Shown piece after piece: positions 6,113 through 12,872 of a stretch of 13,012 nt of DNA. This DNA comes from Bacillota bacterium (GTDB lineage Bacteria; Eremiobacterota; SpSt-956; JAKJGF01). The position numbers and the translations under genes are program-made. Below the pieces are notes generated by a model, which was not told the DNA's origin, made no database searches, and saw only the letters and a list, made by a program, of their open reading frames with translations. The stretch spans positions 1 through 13,012 of the forward strand of contig JAKPQU010000087.1 of the NCBI GenBank assembly GCA_029555925.1. The letters run 5' to 3'. Position 1 is the stretch's first letter, and each line of letters begins with the position of its first letter.

Positions 6113-8104
6113 TTAATTTTCTCCTAATTTACCTGACATATAGGCCTGTATCTCTGATAATATGGTAGATCTCCAGTAATAACCGAGTGCTTCAATCTGT
6201 TCCTCAGAATTTCCCTGTCTTAATAAAGATGCATTTTCATAATAACATATTGGCAGTACTGAGTTTTCTTCCCCATTAAGCTGTATAAGAGACAGTGCTC
6301 TTTTATCCGCAAAATTTAACATATTTGCGAGAGCTCTTTCGTTCTTTATAGATACAACCTGTGTATAATTTTTATCAAACTGGGGATCAAGGGAATAAAA
6401 TTTTGCTATTAGCTGTGCAGATAATGTATAGGTAGACGAAGCTTCTCCTATAATCATGGGAGCAGAGTCAGCTGTTTCTGAAAATTCTTTTTTCATCAGT
6501 TCAACGCCGCAGGTACTTGCAAAAGCCATCATATATCTGCTATCAAGCTTCATAAAATTATATTTCATAACATCTGAATGGACACCTGCAGATTTTGCAT
6601 ATTCGTCTACAATAGTACTTTCAAAATAAGACATATTTGCCTTTGCTGCTCCTGCCATTATTTCCCCTAATTTTACAAGGTCATCATTATTTACAGTTGC
6701 AGGACTTCCGAAATCTTTGGCAATATCGAGACAATCCTTTGCAATGGTAAGTAAAGCACTGGCACAGCAATAATAATACCCTACATAATAAAGTTCTTCC
6801 ATAAGCTGAGATTCGTCATAGGAACTGACATTTTTCTGTATTTCACTGATTTTCTCATCTGCAAGCAAAATGAATCCTTCTGCCATTGTGAGTTTACTGT
6901 ATGCTTCGAACAGGGCAACATAATCACTGGTAGATTCAACATCTTCTGCTTTAAGATTATCCATAGCAGCACTTAATTCAGTTTTAACAGATTCCTTGCT
7001 TTCAAGATAGGATATAGCACCATCAAATCCGCTGTTCTGATAACGCTGTACCATATTCATGGCAAGTACTATGGCATCCATCTGAACTGTAGCTCCTGTT
7101 GCCCTGTCATAGGCTACGCTGGCCATACCCTGGGAAAGAGCATTATCGGCTTTCTGAGCCAGTTGATCAACCATACCGGCAAAACCACTGAAATAGGTCT
7201 GATAATCTTTAGGGAATGATTTATACTCACCTTTTAACTTTTTATATCTGCCATACCATTCCTTTGCTCTTCCTTTAAATCTGTCAAAGGCTTTTGACGG
7301 CAGTTGAGGAGGCGTATCGGAAACTTCCATTTGAGGAAGACTGTCTCCAGTAAGAAGCTTATATGCTTCATATACATTGGATACTTCCTTTACTTCCATA
7401 CCGAGTTTTTTGCCTTTTTCTATTACATCGACAGATGCTTTTGTAGCCATATCTACTGAATATCTCTGGCCTGCAGGAATAAGAACAAGGGTTTTTCCTT
7501 TTTTCTGAGCACCGTAAAGTTTCTGAGGTATACCTCCGACAGGGCCTATTGTACCATCAGGATTAATGGTGCCTGTCATAGTGGCATCTTCTTTCACCTG
7601 CTGTCCGCGAAGAGCGGCAAGTGTTCCTACCGTCATAAGACAGCCGGCACTGGGGCCGTCAATTCTGCCGCCTGTATCGAAAGAAAATTCATAATCTGTA
7701 GCATCTTTACCAAGGAGCATGTTGGCAAGAACAACTGCCATCCAGCCGGATGAGCGCCACATATTCCCTGTTCCTCCTGCTTCACTTTCACCGAAGGAAA
7801 CTTTCATTTTTTCACTTGTTTTTTTCTCTGCTTTTATTATAACCTCGCTGGAACCTCCGCCGGGCGGATTACCACCTAAATAGTAAAGGGCATCCACTTT
7901 TACCTCTTTTCCTTCACCTGTACCGATATTTACCGGTGTTTTTCCGGAGGCGGAGGGAGTCTTCCGAGACACATCCGTTCCGGGAGTTGTATCATCTGTC
8001 GCAGTCTGTTGCAGTAAATTATTGCATGGAGGACAGCAGCAGGAAGAAAATAGTAGTATAGAAATAATTACTGAAATTGCAAGTATACATGTTGTTTTTT
8101 TCAT
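6113..8104 (-). CDS. Lipoprotein with Lon-type (S16) Ser-Lys protease domain
   Basis: 663 residues from the chosen ATG. Residues 1-21 are a lipoprotein signal peptide (MKKTT, hydrophobic core, LLFSS before Cys22), so it should be anchored outside the cytoplasmic membrane. Residues about 65-245 are a Lon C-terminal protease domain: the catalytic Ser152 lies in DGPSAG and Lys195 in GGIPQKLYGA. The Ser-Lys distance is 43 residues, the same as E. coli Lon (Ser679, Lys722). TMTGTINPDGTIGPVGG and TLVLIPAG also match Lon. There is no AAA+ ATPase domain, so it cannot unfold substrates like Lon. Residues about 260-663 are a helix-rich region with no family I recognise. The frame extends to 8212, but AGGAGG at 8113-8118, 8 nt before ATG, fixes the start at 8104. 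Confidence 0.88.
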   Translation of the reverse strand: MKKTTCILAISVIISILLFSSCCCPPCNNLLQQTATDDTTPGTDVSRKTPSASGKTPVNIGTGEGKEVKVDALYYLGGNPPGGGSSEVIIKAEKKTSEKMKVSFGESEAGGTGNMWRSSGWMAVVLANMLLGKDATDYEFSFDTGGRIDGPSAGCLMTVGTLAALRGQQVKEDATMTGTINPDGTIGPVGGIPQKLYGAQKKGKTLVLIPAGQRYSVDMATKASVDVIEKGKKLGMEVKEVSNVYEAYKLLTGDSLPQMEVSDTPPQLPSKAFDRFKGRAKEWYGRYKKLKGEYKSFPKDYQTYFSGFAGMVDQLAQKADNALSQGMASVAYDRATGATVQMDAIVLAMNMVQRYQNSGFDGAISYLESKESVKTELSAAMDNLKAEDVESTSDYVALFEAYSKLTMAEGFILLADEKISEIQKNVSSYDESQLMEELYYVGYYYCCASALLTIAKDCLDIAKDFGSPATVNNDDLVKLGEIMAGAAKANMSYFESTIVDEYAKSAGVHSDVMKYNFMKLDSRYMMAFASTCGVELMKKEFSETADSAPMIIGEASSTYTLSAQLIAKFYSLDPQFDKNYTQVVSIKNERALANMLNFADKRALSLIQLNGEENSVLPICYYENASLLRQGNSEEQIEALGYYWRSTILSEIQAYMSGKLGEN

Positions 8105-8112
8105 TATAATAA

Positions 8113-8134
8113 CCTCCTTAAAAAATTGTGACGC
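8113..8134 (-). promoter_or_regulatory. Repeat edge fused to ribosome site of the Lon-like gene
   Basis: On the minus strand GCGTCACAATT, a T-run, then AAGGAGG: the last heptad unit is followed directly by the Shine-Dalgarno sequence, which sits 8 nt before ATG 8104. The junction matches those at 8720-8737 and 4106-4125. Confidence 0.6.
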
Positions 8135-8193
8135 GTTACGCGTAACGCGTGACGCGAGGAAAAATTTTAAAAAATCGTAACGCGAGGAAAAAC
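8128..8193 (-). repeat. Type 2 heptad array C
   Basis: Four 7-bp units in register (8128-8155; GTGACGC, GTTACGC, GTAACGC, GTGACGC on the plus strand) contain a perfect 20-bp palindrome at 8131-8150 built around ACGCGT. The end unit plus flank, (GTRACGC)GAGGAAAAA, is repeated 29 bp away (8149-8164 and 8178-8193). In the sense direction of the Lon-like gene the array starts CCTCGCGTCAC, as do arrays D and F. Confidence 0.85.
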
Positions 8194-8220
8194 CCGGGTC
8201 GTCATAGAGCAAACGTTCCC

Positions 8221-8250
8221 GGTGATATTTCCTGACAGATTATAGTACGG
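8221..8250 (-). repeat. Eroded copy of the type 1 heptad core
   Basis: GGTGATATTT, a short divergent stretch, then GATTATAGTA. It resembles the core of arrays B and E (GTGAATTTT...CACGATTATAGTA) with a few bases missing. On the minus strand it carries TATAAT (8239-8244), about 135 bp before the Lon-like gene's start. Too short and diverged to be sure. Confidence 0.4.
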
Positions 8251-8305
8251 ACTTCCAGAGAATAAATTCTTCTATAATCTATAAAATTCCTACATAAATA
8301 CAAAT

Positions 8306-8710
8306 TTATTTCTTTCTGCCTATGATACGGGAAATTTTTGTTTCCAGAAGAAGGGGAAATTCGGTAAAAAGCTTCTCATTCAGATATGCCTGGAACCATA
8401 AAAGACCGGGTCTGTAAAGGGGAAAATTCTTTAAGGGCGATAAAAATCTCTTGACGGCAACCTGCTGCTCACAGTGAAAGTTTCTCTTTAAAATCTCAAA
8501 ATAAAGCTGATCCTTCTGAGCTGTAAGTATCTTTATCTCTTCTTTATAATCACCTTCAGGAACAACCCATTCGGTAACTATACAGAAAGAAATATTCGAA
8601 GGATATGTTACAGCTTTTATTTTATTAAATATACCGCTCAATACAGGTCTTTCTGACATATCTTTACCTATGGCATCACATAACATAAATGATTTTATAA
8701 ACATTTCCAA
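8306..8710 (-). CDS. Small DUF6941-like protein, function unknown
   Basis: 134 residues, soluble, with no signal peptide or membrane segment. The pattern 'FMLCDAI...RPVLSGIFNKIKAVTYP', then a strand (ISFCIVTEWVVPEGDYKEEIKIL), then 'RPGLLWFQAYLNEKLFTEFPLLLE' resembles, from memory, the DUF6941 family of small beta-sandwich proteins. Their form is 'l.D....g.kl.i.G.fd.I...~P', ending 'pG.y.f.i.vdg..l...pl.v'. No function is known to me. The start is TTG: AAGGAG (8720-8725) lies 9 nt before TTG 8710, whereas ATG 8704 would be 15 nt away. It is followed on the same strand, after 201 bp, by the Lon-like lipoprotein gene, so the two may be co-transcribed, but the gap holds its own repeat and promoter-like box. 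Confidence 0.6.
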   Translation of the reverse strand: MEMFIKSFMLCDAIGKDMSERPVLSGIFNKIKAVTYPSNISFCIVTEWVVPEGDYKEEIKILTAQKDQLYFEILKRNFHCEQQVAVKRFLSPLKNFPLYRPGLLWFQAYLNEKLFTEFPLLLETKISRIIGRKK

Positions 8711-8719
8711 TATAGCTGA

Positions 8720-8737
8720 CTCCTTAAATTGTGACGC
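8720..8737 (-). promoter_or_regulatory. Repeat edge fused to ribosome site of the DUF6941-like gene
   Basis: GCGTCACAATTTAAGGAG on the minus strand: a heptad unit joined to the Shine-Dalgarno sequence that decides the TTG start at 8710. Nearly identical to 8113-8134. Confidence 0.6.
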
Positions 8738-8758
8738 GTGACGTGTGACGCGAGGCTC
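8731..8758 (-). repeat. Type 2 heptad array D
   Basis: Units GTGACGC, GTGACGT, GTGACGC in register, then GAGGCTC (plus strand). Read along the gene it begins CCTCGCGTCAC, like arrays C and F, and ends at the ribosome site of the DUF6941-like gene. Confidence 0.8.
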
Positions 8759-8830
8759 GTTTATTATAACAATATATATAGTGATTTATTCTATAAATAT
8801 AAAAAAAATCCTACATAAGAGTTATCTTTC

Positions 8831-8900
8831 GTGAATCGTGAGACGTGAGTCGTGAAAAGTAAAACGTGAATTTTACGCGTCACGATTACAGTATGGCGCA
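8831..8900 (+). repeat. Type 1 heptad array E (strand-switching)
   Basis: Ten 7-bp units in register: six of GTGANNN/GTAANNN (8831-8872, e.g. GTGAATC, GTGAGAC), then TTACGCG, TCACGAT, TACAGTA, TGGCGCA. The core GTGAATTTTACGCGTCACG is shared with array B in the same orientation. It lies in the gap between the divergent DUF6941-like and HD genes. The gap between this array and array D (8759-8830) is plain AT-rich sequence in which I see nothing clear. Confidence 0.85.
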
Positions 8901-8976
8901 TTAGGACTATAGTGGAAATTGTATTATTAAGTAAACTATGCAGGAAATTAAAAATAAATTTAGAAATTCACTTATT

Positions 8977-10299
8977 ATGAAACAAAAAGTTATTAATGAT
9001 CCTGTTCATGGATTTATACTTATAGATCCTCCGTTAATTCTGGAATTAATGGACAGTTATACCTTCCAGAGACTGAGAAGGATAAGACAGCTTGGAACCA
9101 CCTTTATTACCTATCCCGGTGCAGAACATACAAGGTTTGCCCATTCAATAGGGGTTTTCTATCTTGCCACAAAGATAATATCACATCTGCTAAACCTTTC
9201 CGGAAATCCTTTTTCTCATTTAAACAGAGAAGAGAAAGAAAGGCTTCACCTGCTGGTTCAGGTAGCAGGTCTGCTCCATGATATAGGCCATGGCCCTCTT
9301 TCCCATGTATTCGAACGTATTTCCGGTCTCCCCCATGAAGAATGGACAAAAAAAATCATACTCGGCGATGAAAATTGTGATGAAATCCATCATATACTGA
9401 CAGGAAAAAATAATCCTTTCGGGAAAGATTTTCCTTCAGATCTTCTGGCAATACTCAATAATAAGTATATAGACCCGAAGGGAGGATATCTGTCATGTGT
9501 AAATCCCATTATATCAAGCCAGTTAGATGCAGACAGACTCGATTATCTTCAGAGAGATGCCTACTATACGGGAGTAAGATCGGGTTTTATAGATGCAGAC
9601 AGAATAATTTACACACTCGACCTCTATAAATCGGAAGAAGACGGTAAAGTAAAAGAAAAAATCGTAGTATGGGATAAAAGTTTTTATAATGTAGAAGAAT
9701 ATATTTTTTCCAGATATTATATGTACTGGAAGGTCTATCACCACAGGACTACAAGGTTTTTCGATTTGCTCTTTATGAATATAGTAAAAAGACTTAAAGA
9801 GAGTAAAGAACCTGATGACGTAAGTATTGCCTCCAAGAATCTTTTAAACATACTCATAAAACCTTCTCCGTCTCTCCGGGACTGGCTTATGCTCGACGAA
9901 TCTGATTTACTTTATTCAATCAAGATGTGGGCTTTCCACGGTAAGGATGCAATACTGAAAGATCTATGTGAAAGATTCATAAAAAGAAAGGTTTTTAAAT
10001 CTATTCCAGATTCATTCATAATGAATGAAGAAAAAATAGAAGAAGTAAAATCTTTCCTTCTCGGGAAAGGTCTATCACCTGAATATTATTTCCTTCAGGA
10101 TACGGCGTCTAAAGTGGCATATGATTTTTATACGGAAGAACATGAACGTATCTATATAATGGATAAATATACCCATAAACCATGCCCCATATCTGATCTA
10201 TCCGATAAAGTAAGAACACTGGCACAGAAGAATATAGAAAAAAGATTCTACGTACATCCCGATTTTCATGAAGATATTTTAAATATTTTGAAAGGCTAA
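8977..10299 (+). CDS. HD-domain phosphohydrolase (dNTPase/SAMHD1-like, COG1078 type)
   Basis: 440 residues. The family signature NDPVHGFI lies at the start; next come FQRLRRIRQLG, HTRFAHSIG (His56), LLHDIGHGPLSH (His101-Asp102) and SQLDADRLDYLQRDAYYTGV (final metal ligand Asp184). Together these form the H...HD...D metal site of the HD superfamily. Relatives include dNTP triphosphohydrolases and SAMHD1, so nucleotide hydrolysis is likely but the substrate is not shown. The C-terminal half is the usual helical extension. Start: MKQKVINDPVHG matches where relatives begin, so ATG 8977 is preferred. ATG 8938 would add 13 residues. Neither has a good ribosome site, so the start is uncertain. The helicase gene follows after 117 bp on the same strand. 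Confidence 0.88.
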   Translation: MKQKVINDPVHGFILIDPPLILELMDSYTFQRLRRIRQLGTTFITYPGAEHTRFAHSIGVFYLATKIISHLLNLSGNPFSHLNREEKERLHLLVQVAGLLHDIGHGPLSHVFERISGLPHEEWTKKIILGDENCDEIHHILTGKNNPFGKDFPSDLLAILNNKYIDPKGGYLSCVNPIISSQLDADRLDYLQRDAYYTGVRSGFIDADRIIYTLDLYKSEEDGKVKEKIVVWDKSFYNVEEYIFSRYYMYWKVYHHRTTRFFDLLFMNIVKRLKESKEPDDVSIASKNLLNILIKPSPSLRDWLMLDESDLLYSIKMWAFHGKDAILKDLCERFIKRKVFKSIPDSFIMNEEKIEEVKSFLLGKGLSPEYYFLQDTASKVAYDFYTEEHERIYIMDKYTHKPCPISDLSDKVRTLAQKNIEKRFYVHPDFHEDILNILKG

Positions 10300-10378
10300 A
10301 GGAACCGTATCTTGAATGGAGTGTAAACCTCTGTTAAAACCTTATAGAAACAGAAGATCTTACAATTTCGTTAAAAAT

Positions 10379-10412
10379 CCTCGCGTCACGCATCACGCGT
10401 CACGCATCACGC
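10379..10412 (+). repeat. Type 2 heptad array F, abutting the helicase start codon
   Basis: CCTCGCGTCAC at 10379-10389, then alternating GTCACGC and ATCACGC units (four in register, 10385-10412). Only TTTT separates the array from ATG 10417. There is no Shine-Dalgarno sequence; the array occupies its place. The rest of the gap (10300-10378) shows only a weak hairpin (TCTGTT / AACAGA, 10330-10354) with no T-run. Confidence 0.85.
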
Positions 10413-10416
10413 TTTT

Positions 10417-12753
10417 ATGAAACAAATAATTACAGGTGTCCACACATTACTGGATCTCATATTCAGAGAAAAAGACCTTTCTCTGTCAATAATGTCACAG
10501 GCAAGGCTTACAGAAGGCATAGCAGGTCATATAGAAGTTCAGTCTTCAAGACCGGCACACTATGAAGCAGAAGTTCCCGTACAATTCAGCTATATAGTTG
10601 AACCATATGAAGTTATTGTAAGAGGACGTATTGATGGTATCTACAGATATGAAGATACCCTGAAGATTGAAGAAATAAAAACTACCTCCATGGATATTGA
10701 AGCATTAAGGGCCGGTATTCATCCCTACTATGAAGCACAGCTTAAACTCTATATGTATTTCCTCAAAGAACAGAATAAAGATAAAAAGATTGAAGGAGTG
10801 TTAACATATTATTCGACAAAGACAGGTCAGACAAGAGAATTTAATATAGAATTCAATGAAAAAGATTTCAGAGATTTTTTCGAATATCTTGTGAGAACCA
10901 TTATAGATATACATAAAAAAGAAGACGAATGGAAGGAATTAAGAGATAATTCCATTCAAAAATTGACATTTCCCTTTGACATACTGAGAAAAGGCCAGAA
11001 GGAACTGGGAGAGAAAATTTCACAGATTATAGAAGAGGGAAAAAATCTCCTTCTGGAAGCACCTACAGGAACAGGAAAAACTGTGGCAATACTGTTTCCG
11101 TCAATAAAACTTCTTCCCCCCGGTCTTTACGAAAAAATCTTTTTCCTCACAGCGAAAACACCGGGACAGAATATAGTAAGGGAAACACTTCAGATATTTA
11201 AAGAAAAAGGACTTCATATGAGAAGTGTCTTTTTAAATGCAAAAGAAAAGATGTGTTTCACGGGAGATTGTAACTGTGAGCCTTCCCTGTGTAAATATGC
11301 AGAAAGATACTATGAAAAACTTCCCTCTGCCATTGAAGAAATAGTGAAAGATGAAATTTTTACAAGAGAACAAATTATTTCCGTGGCAGAAACATTTAAG
11401 ATATGTCCCTTTGAATTTTCTCTCGATCTGTCTCTGTACTGCGACATGGTAGTTTGCGATTATAATTATGTCTTTGATCCTGCCGTATATTTAAGAAGAT
11501 ATTTTCTCGGAGGAAAAGAGAAATATCTCTTTCTCATAGATGAAGCCCATAACCTGGTAAACAGAGGAAGAGATATGTATTCCGCCTCTATAGATAAAAA
11601 GTCCATACTCAATCTTAAAAGGGAAATGAAACATAAAGATAAGAATTTATATAAATTCTTTGATGATATGAATAAACAGTTTATTTCATGGAACAAAGAA
11701 TTAAAAGAACTTAACAAATCTATGCTCCTCTTAAATGACATACCTGAATGTTTTAAACTATGGAAAGAAGATTTTTTCAGCATGTCAGATGAATTTTTCG
11801 GCAGTACTAACCGGTCTGTAGAGCTAAAAAATTTTTATTATGACTTTCAGCATTTTAAACGAATAATGGAGCTTTCCTCGGAAGATCACAGGATCTTTGT
11901 AAAAATTTCACATCAAAATCTATTCTGGAAAATATTCTGCCTTAATCCCGGAAAAGAACTGGCAAAAAGATTTAAAAGAAGTCATGCTTCTATTTTATTT
12001 TCAGGCACTCTCACGCCGCCGGAATATTTCAGAGAACATACGGGTTTAAAAGAAGAAACTGAATATTTAAATCTTCCCTCGCCTTTCCCTCCGGAAAATT
12101 CACTATATCTCCATATCCCCGGTATTTCCACTACCTATAAAAGAAGAGAGGAATTTTATGAGAAAATTGCAGAACATATAAAAAGAGTTATTTCTACGAA
12201 AAAAGGGAATTATCTCTGCTTTTTCCCTTCCTATAAATTTTTAGACGATGTTCTGGCATGGTTTCATTTACCGGAAGAGGGACATATATTTGTACAGTCA
12301 AAAAATATGACAGAAGTCGAAAGGGATGAATTTTTGAGGAATTTCGATACTTCTGAAAAAACAAAAGTGGGATTTGTAGTCATGGGAGGCCTTTTCGGAG
12401 AAGGCATAGATCTTCCCGGCGAAAGACTCATAGGTGCCATTATAATAGGAGTCGGCCTTCCCATGGTAGATGAGGAACAATCGCTCATAAGCGACTATTT
12501 TGAAGAAAAAGAAAAAGGTAAAGGGTTTCTTTACAGTTATATGATCCCGGGCATGATAAGAGTCATACAGTCTGCCGGAAGGGTTTACAGGACTCCGGCA
12601 GATAAAGGGATTGTAGTGTTAATGGATGACCGGTTCAGGCATGGAGAGTATCTGAAGCTTATGCCGAAACGATGGTTTACAGAGAAAAGAGCCCTGTCAT
12701 CAGGTGAATATGAAGGTATTTTAAAAGATTTCTGGCATGGTGATTATAGATAA
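10417..12753 (+). CDS. PD-(D/E)XK nuclease fused to Fe-S XPD/DinG-type helicase
   Basis: 778 residues. Residues about 5-165 are a RecB/Cas4-type nuclease domain: GRIDG (Asp73), IEEIKT (Glu86, Lys88) and YEAQLKLY (Gln108). The superfamily 2 helicase part starts near 185. It has Walker A APTGTGKT (215-222), a cysteine-rich segment (Cys280, 285, 287, 292 and Cys330 in KICPFE) that should hold a 4Fe-4S cluster, DEAH (375-378), FSGTLTPPEYF, GGLFGEGIDLPG, and motif VI QSAGRVYRTP. Such proteins are expected to be 5'-3' DNA helicases with an attached nuclease. The N-terminal residues (VHTLLDLIFREKDLS...LTEGIAGHIEVQ) fit relatives, supporting ATG 10417 even though no ribosome site precedes it. I do not know an agreed gene name; a role in repair or replication is inference. 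Confidence 0.9.
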   Translation: MKQIITGVHTLLDLIFREKDLSLSIMSQARLTEGIAGHIEVQSSRPAHYEAEVPVQFSYIVEPYEVIVRGRIDGIYRYEDTLKIEEIKTTSMDIEALRAGIHPYYEAQLKLYMYFLKEQNKDKKIEGVLTYYSTKTGQTREFNIEFNEKDFRDFFEYLVRTIIDIHKKEDEWKELRDNSIQKLTFPFDILRKGQKELGEKISQIIEEGKNLLLEAPTGTGKTVAILFPSIKLLPPGLYEKIFFLTAKTPGQNIVRETLQIFKEKGLHMRSVFLNAKEKMCFTGDCNCEPSLCKYAERYYEKLPSAIEEIVKDEIFTREQIISVAETFKICPFEFSLDLSLYCDMVVCDYNYVFDPAVYLRRYFLGGKEKYLFLIDEAHNLVNRGRDMYSASIDKKSILNLKREMKHKDKNLYKFFDDMNKQFISWNKELKELNKSMLLLNDIPECFKLWKEDFFSMSDEFFGSTNRSVELKNFYYDFQHFKRIMELSSEDHRIFVKISHQNLFWKIFCLNPGKELAKRFKRSHASILFSGTLTPPEYFREHTGLKEETEYLNLPSPFPPENSLYLHIPGISTTYKRREEFYEKIAEHIKRVISTKKGNYLCFFPSYKFLDDVLAWFHLPEEGHIFVQSKNMTEVERDEFLRNFDTSEKTKVGFVVMGGLFGEGIDLPGERLIGAIIIGVGLPMVDEEQSLISDYFEEKEKGKGFLYSYMIPGMIRVIQSAGRVYRTPADKGIVVLMDDRFRHGEYLKLMPKRWFTEKRALSSGEYEGILKDFWHGDYR

Positions 12754-12811
12754 AAATCATATTTTATGCTATAATTACTGTGGTGAATATAAATAATGTA
12801 TAGCTGCTCTC

Positions 12812-12832
12812 GTAACGCGTGACGCGTAACGG
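12812..12832. repeat. Short heptad array G
   Basis: Three units in register: GTAACGC, GTGACGC, GTAACGG, bordered by CTCTC and GGAG. It lies downstream of the helicase gene. Its orientation relative to any gene on the right cannot be seen, because the window ends. A TATAAT (in ATGCTATAATTACTG, about 12768-12782) lies upstream of it; promoter use is unproven. Confidence 0.7.
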
Positions 12833-12872
12833 GAGAAATACATTTATTACAGGTCATTAGAAAGTGAATTCA

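Noticed and set aside
8105..8212. N-terminal extension of the Lon-like protein to 8212
   Set aside because: It would bury the lipoprotein signal peptide and is encoded by repeat DNA; AGGAGG at 8113-8118 fits ATG 8104.
10330..10354. Terminator after the HD gene
   Set aside because: Only a 6-bp stem with a 13-nt loop and no T-run.
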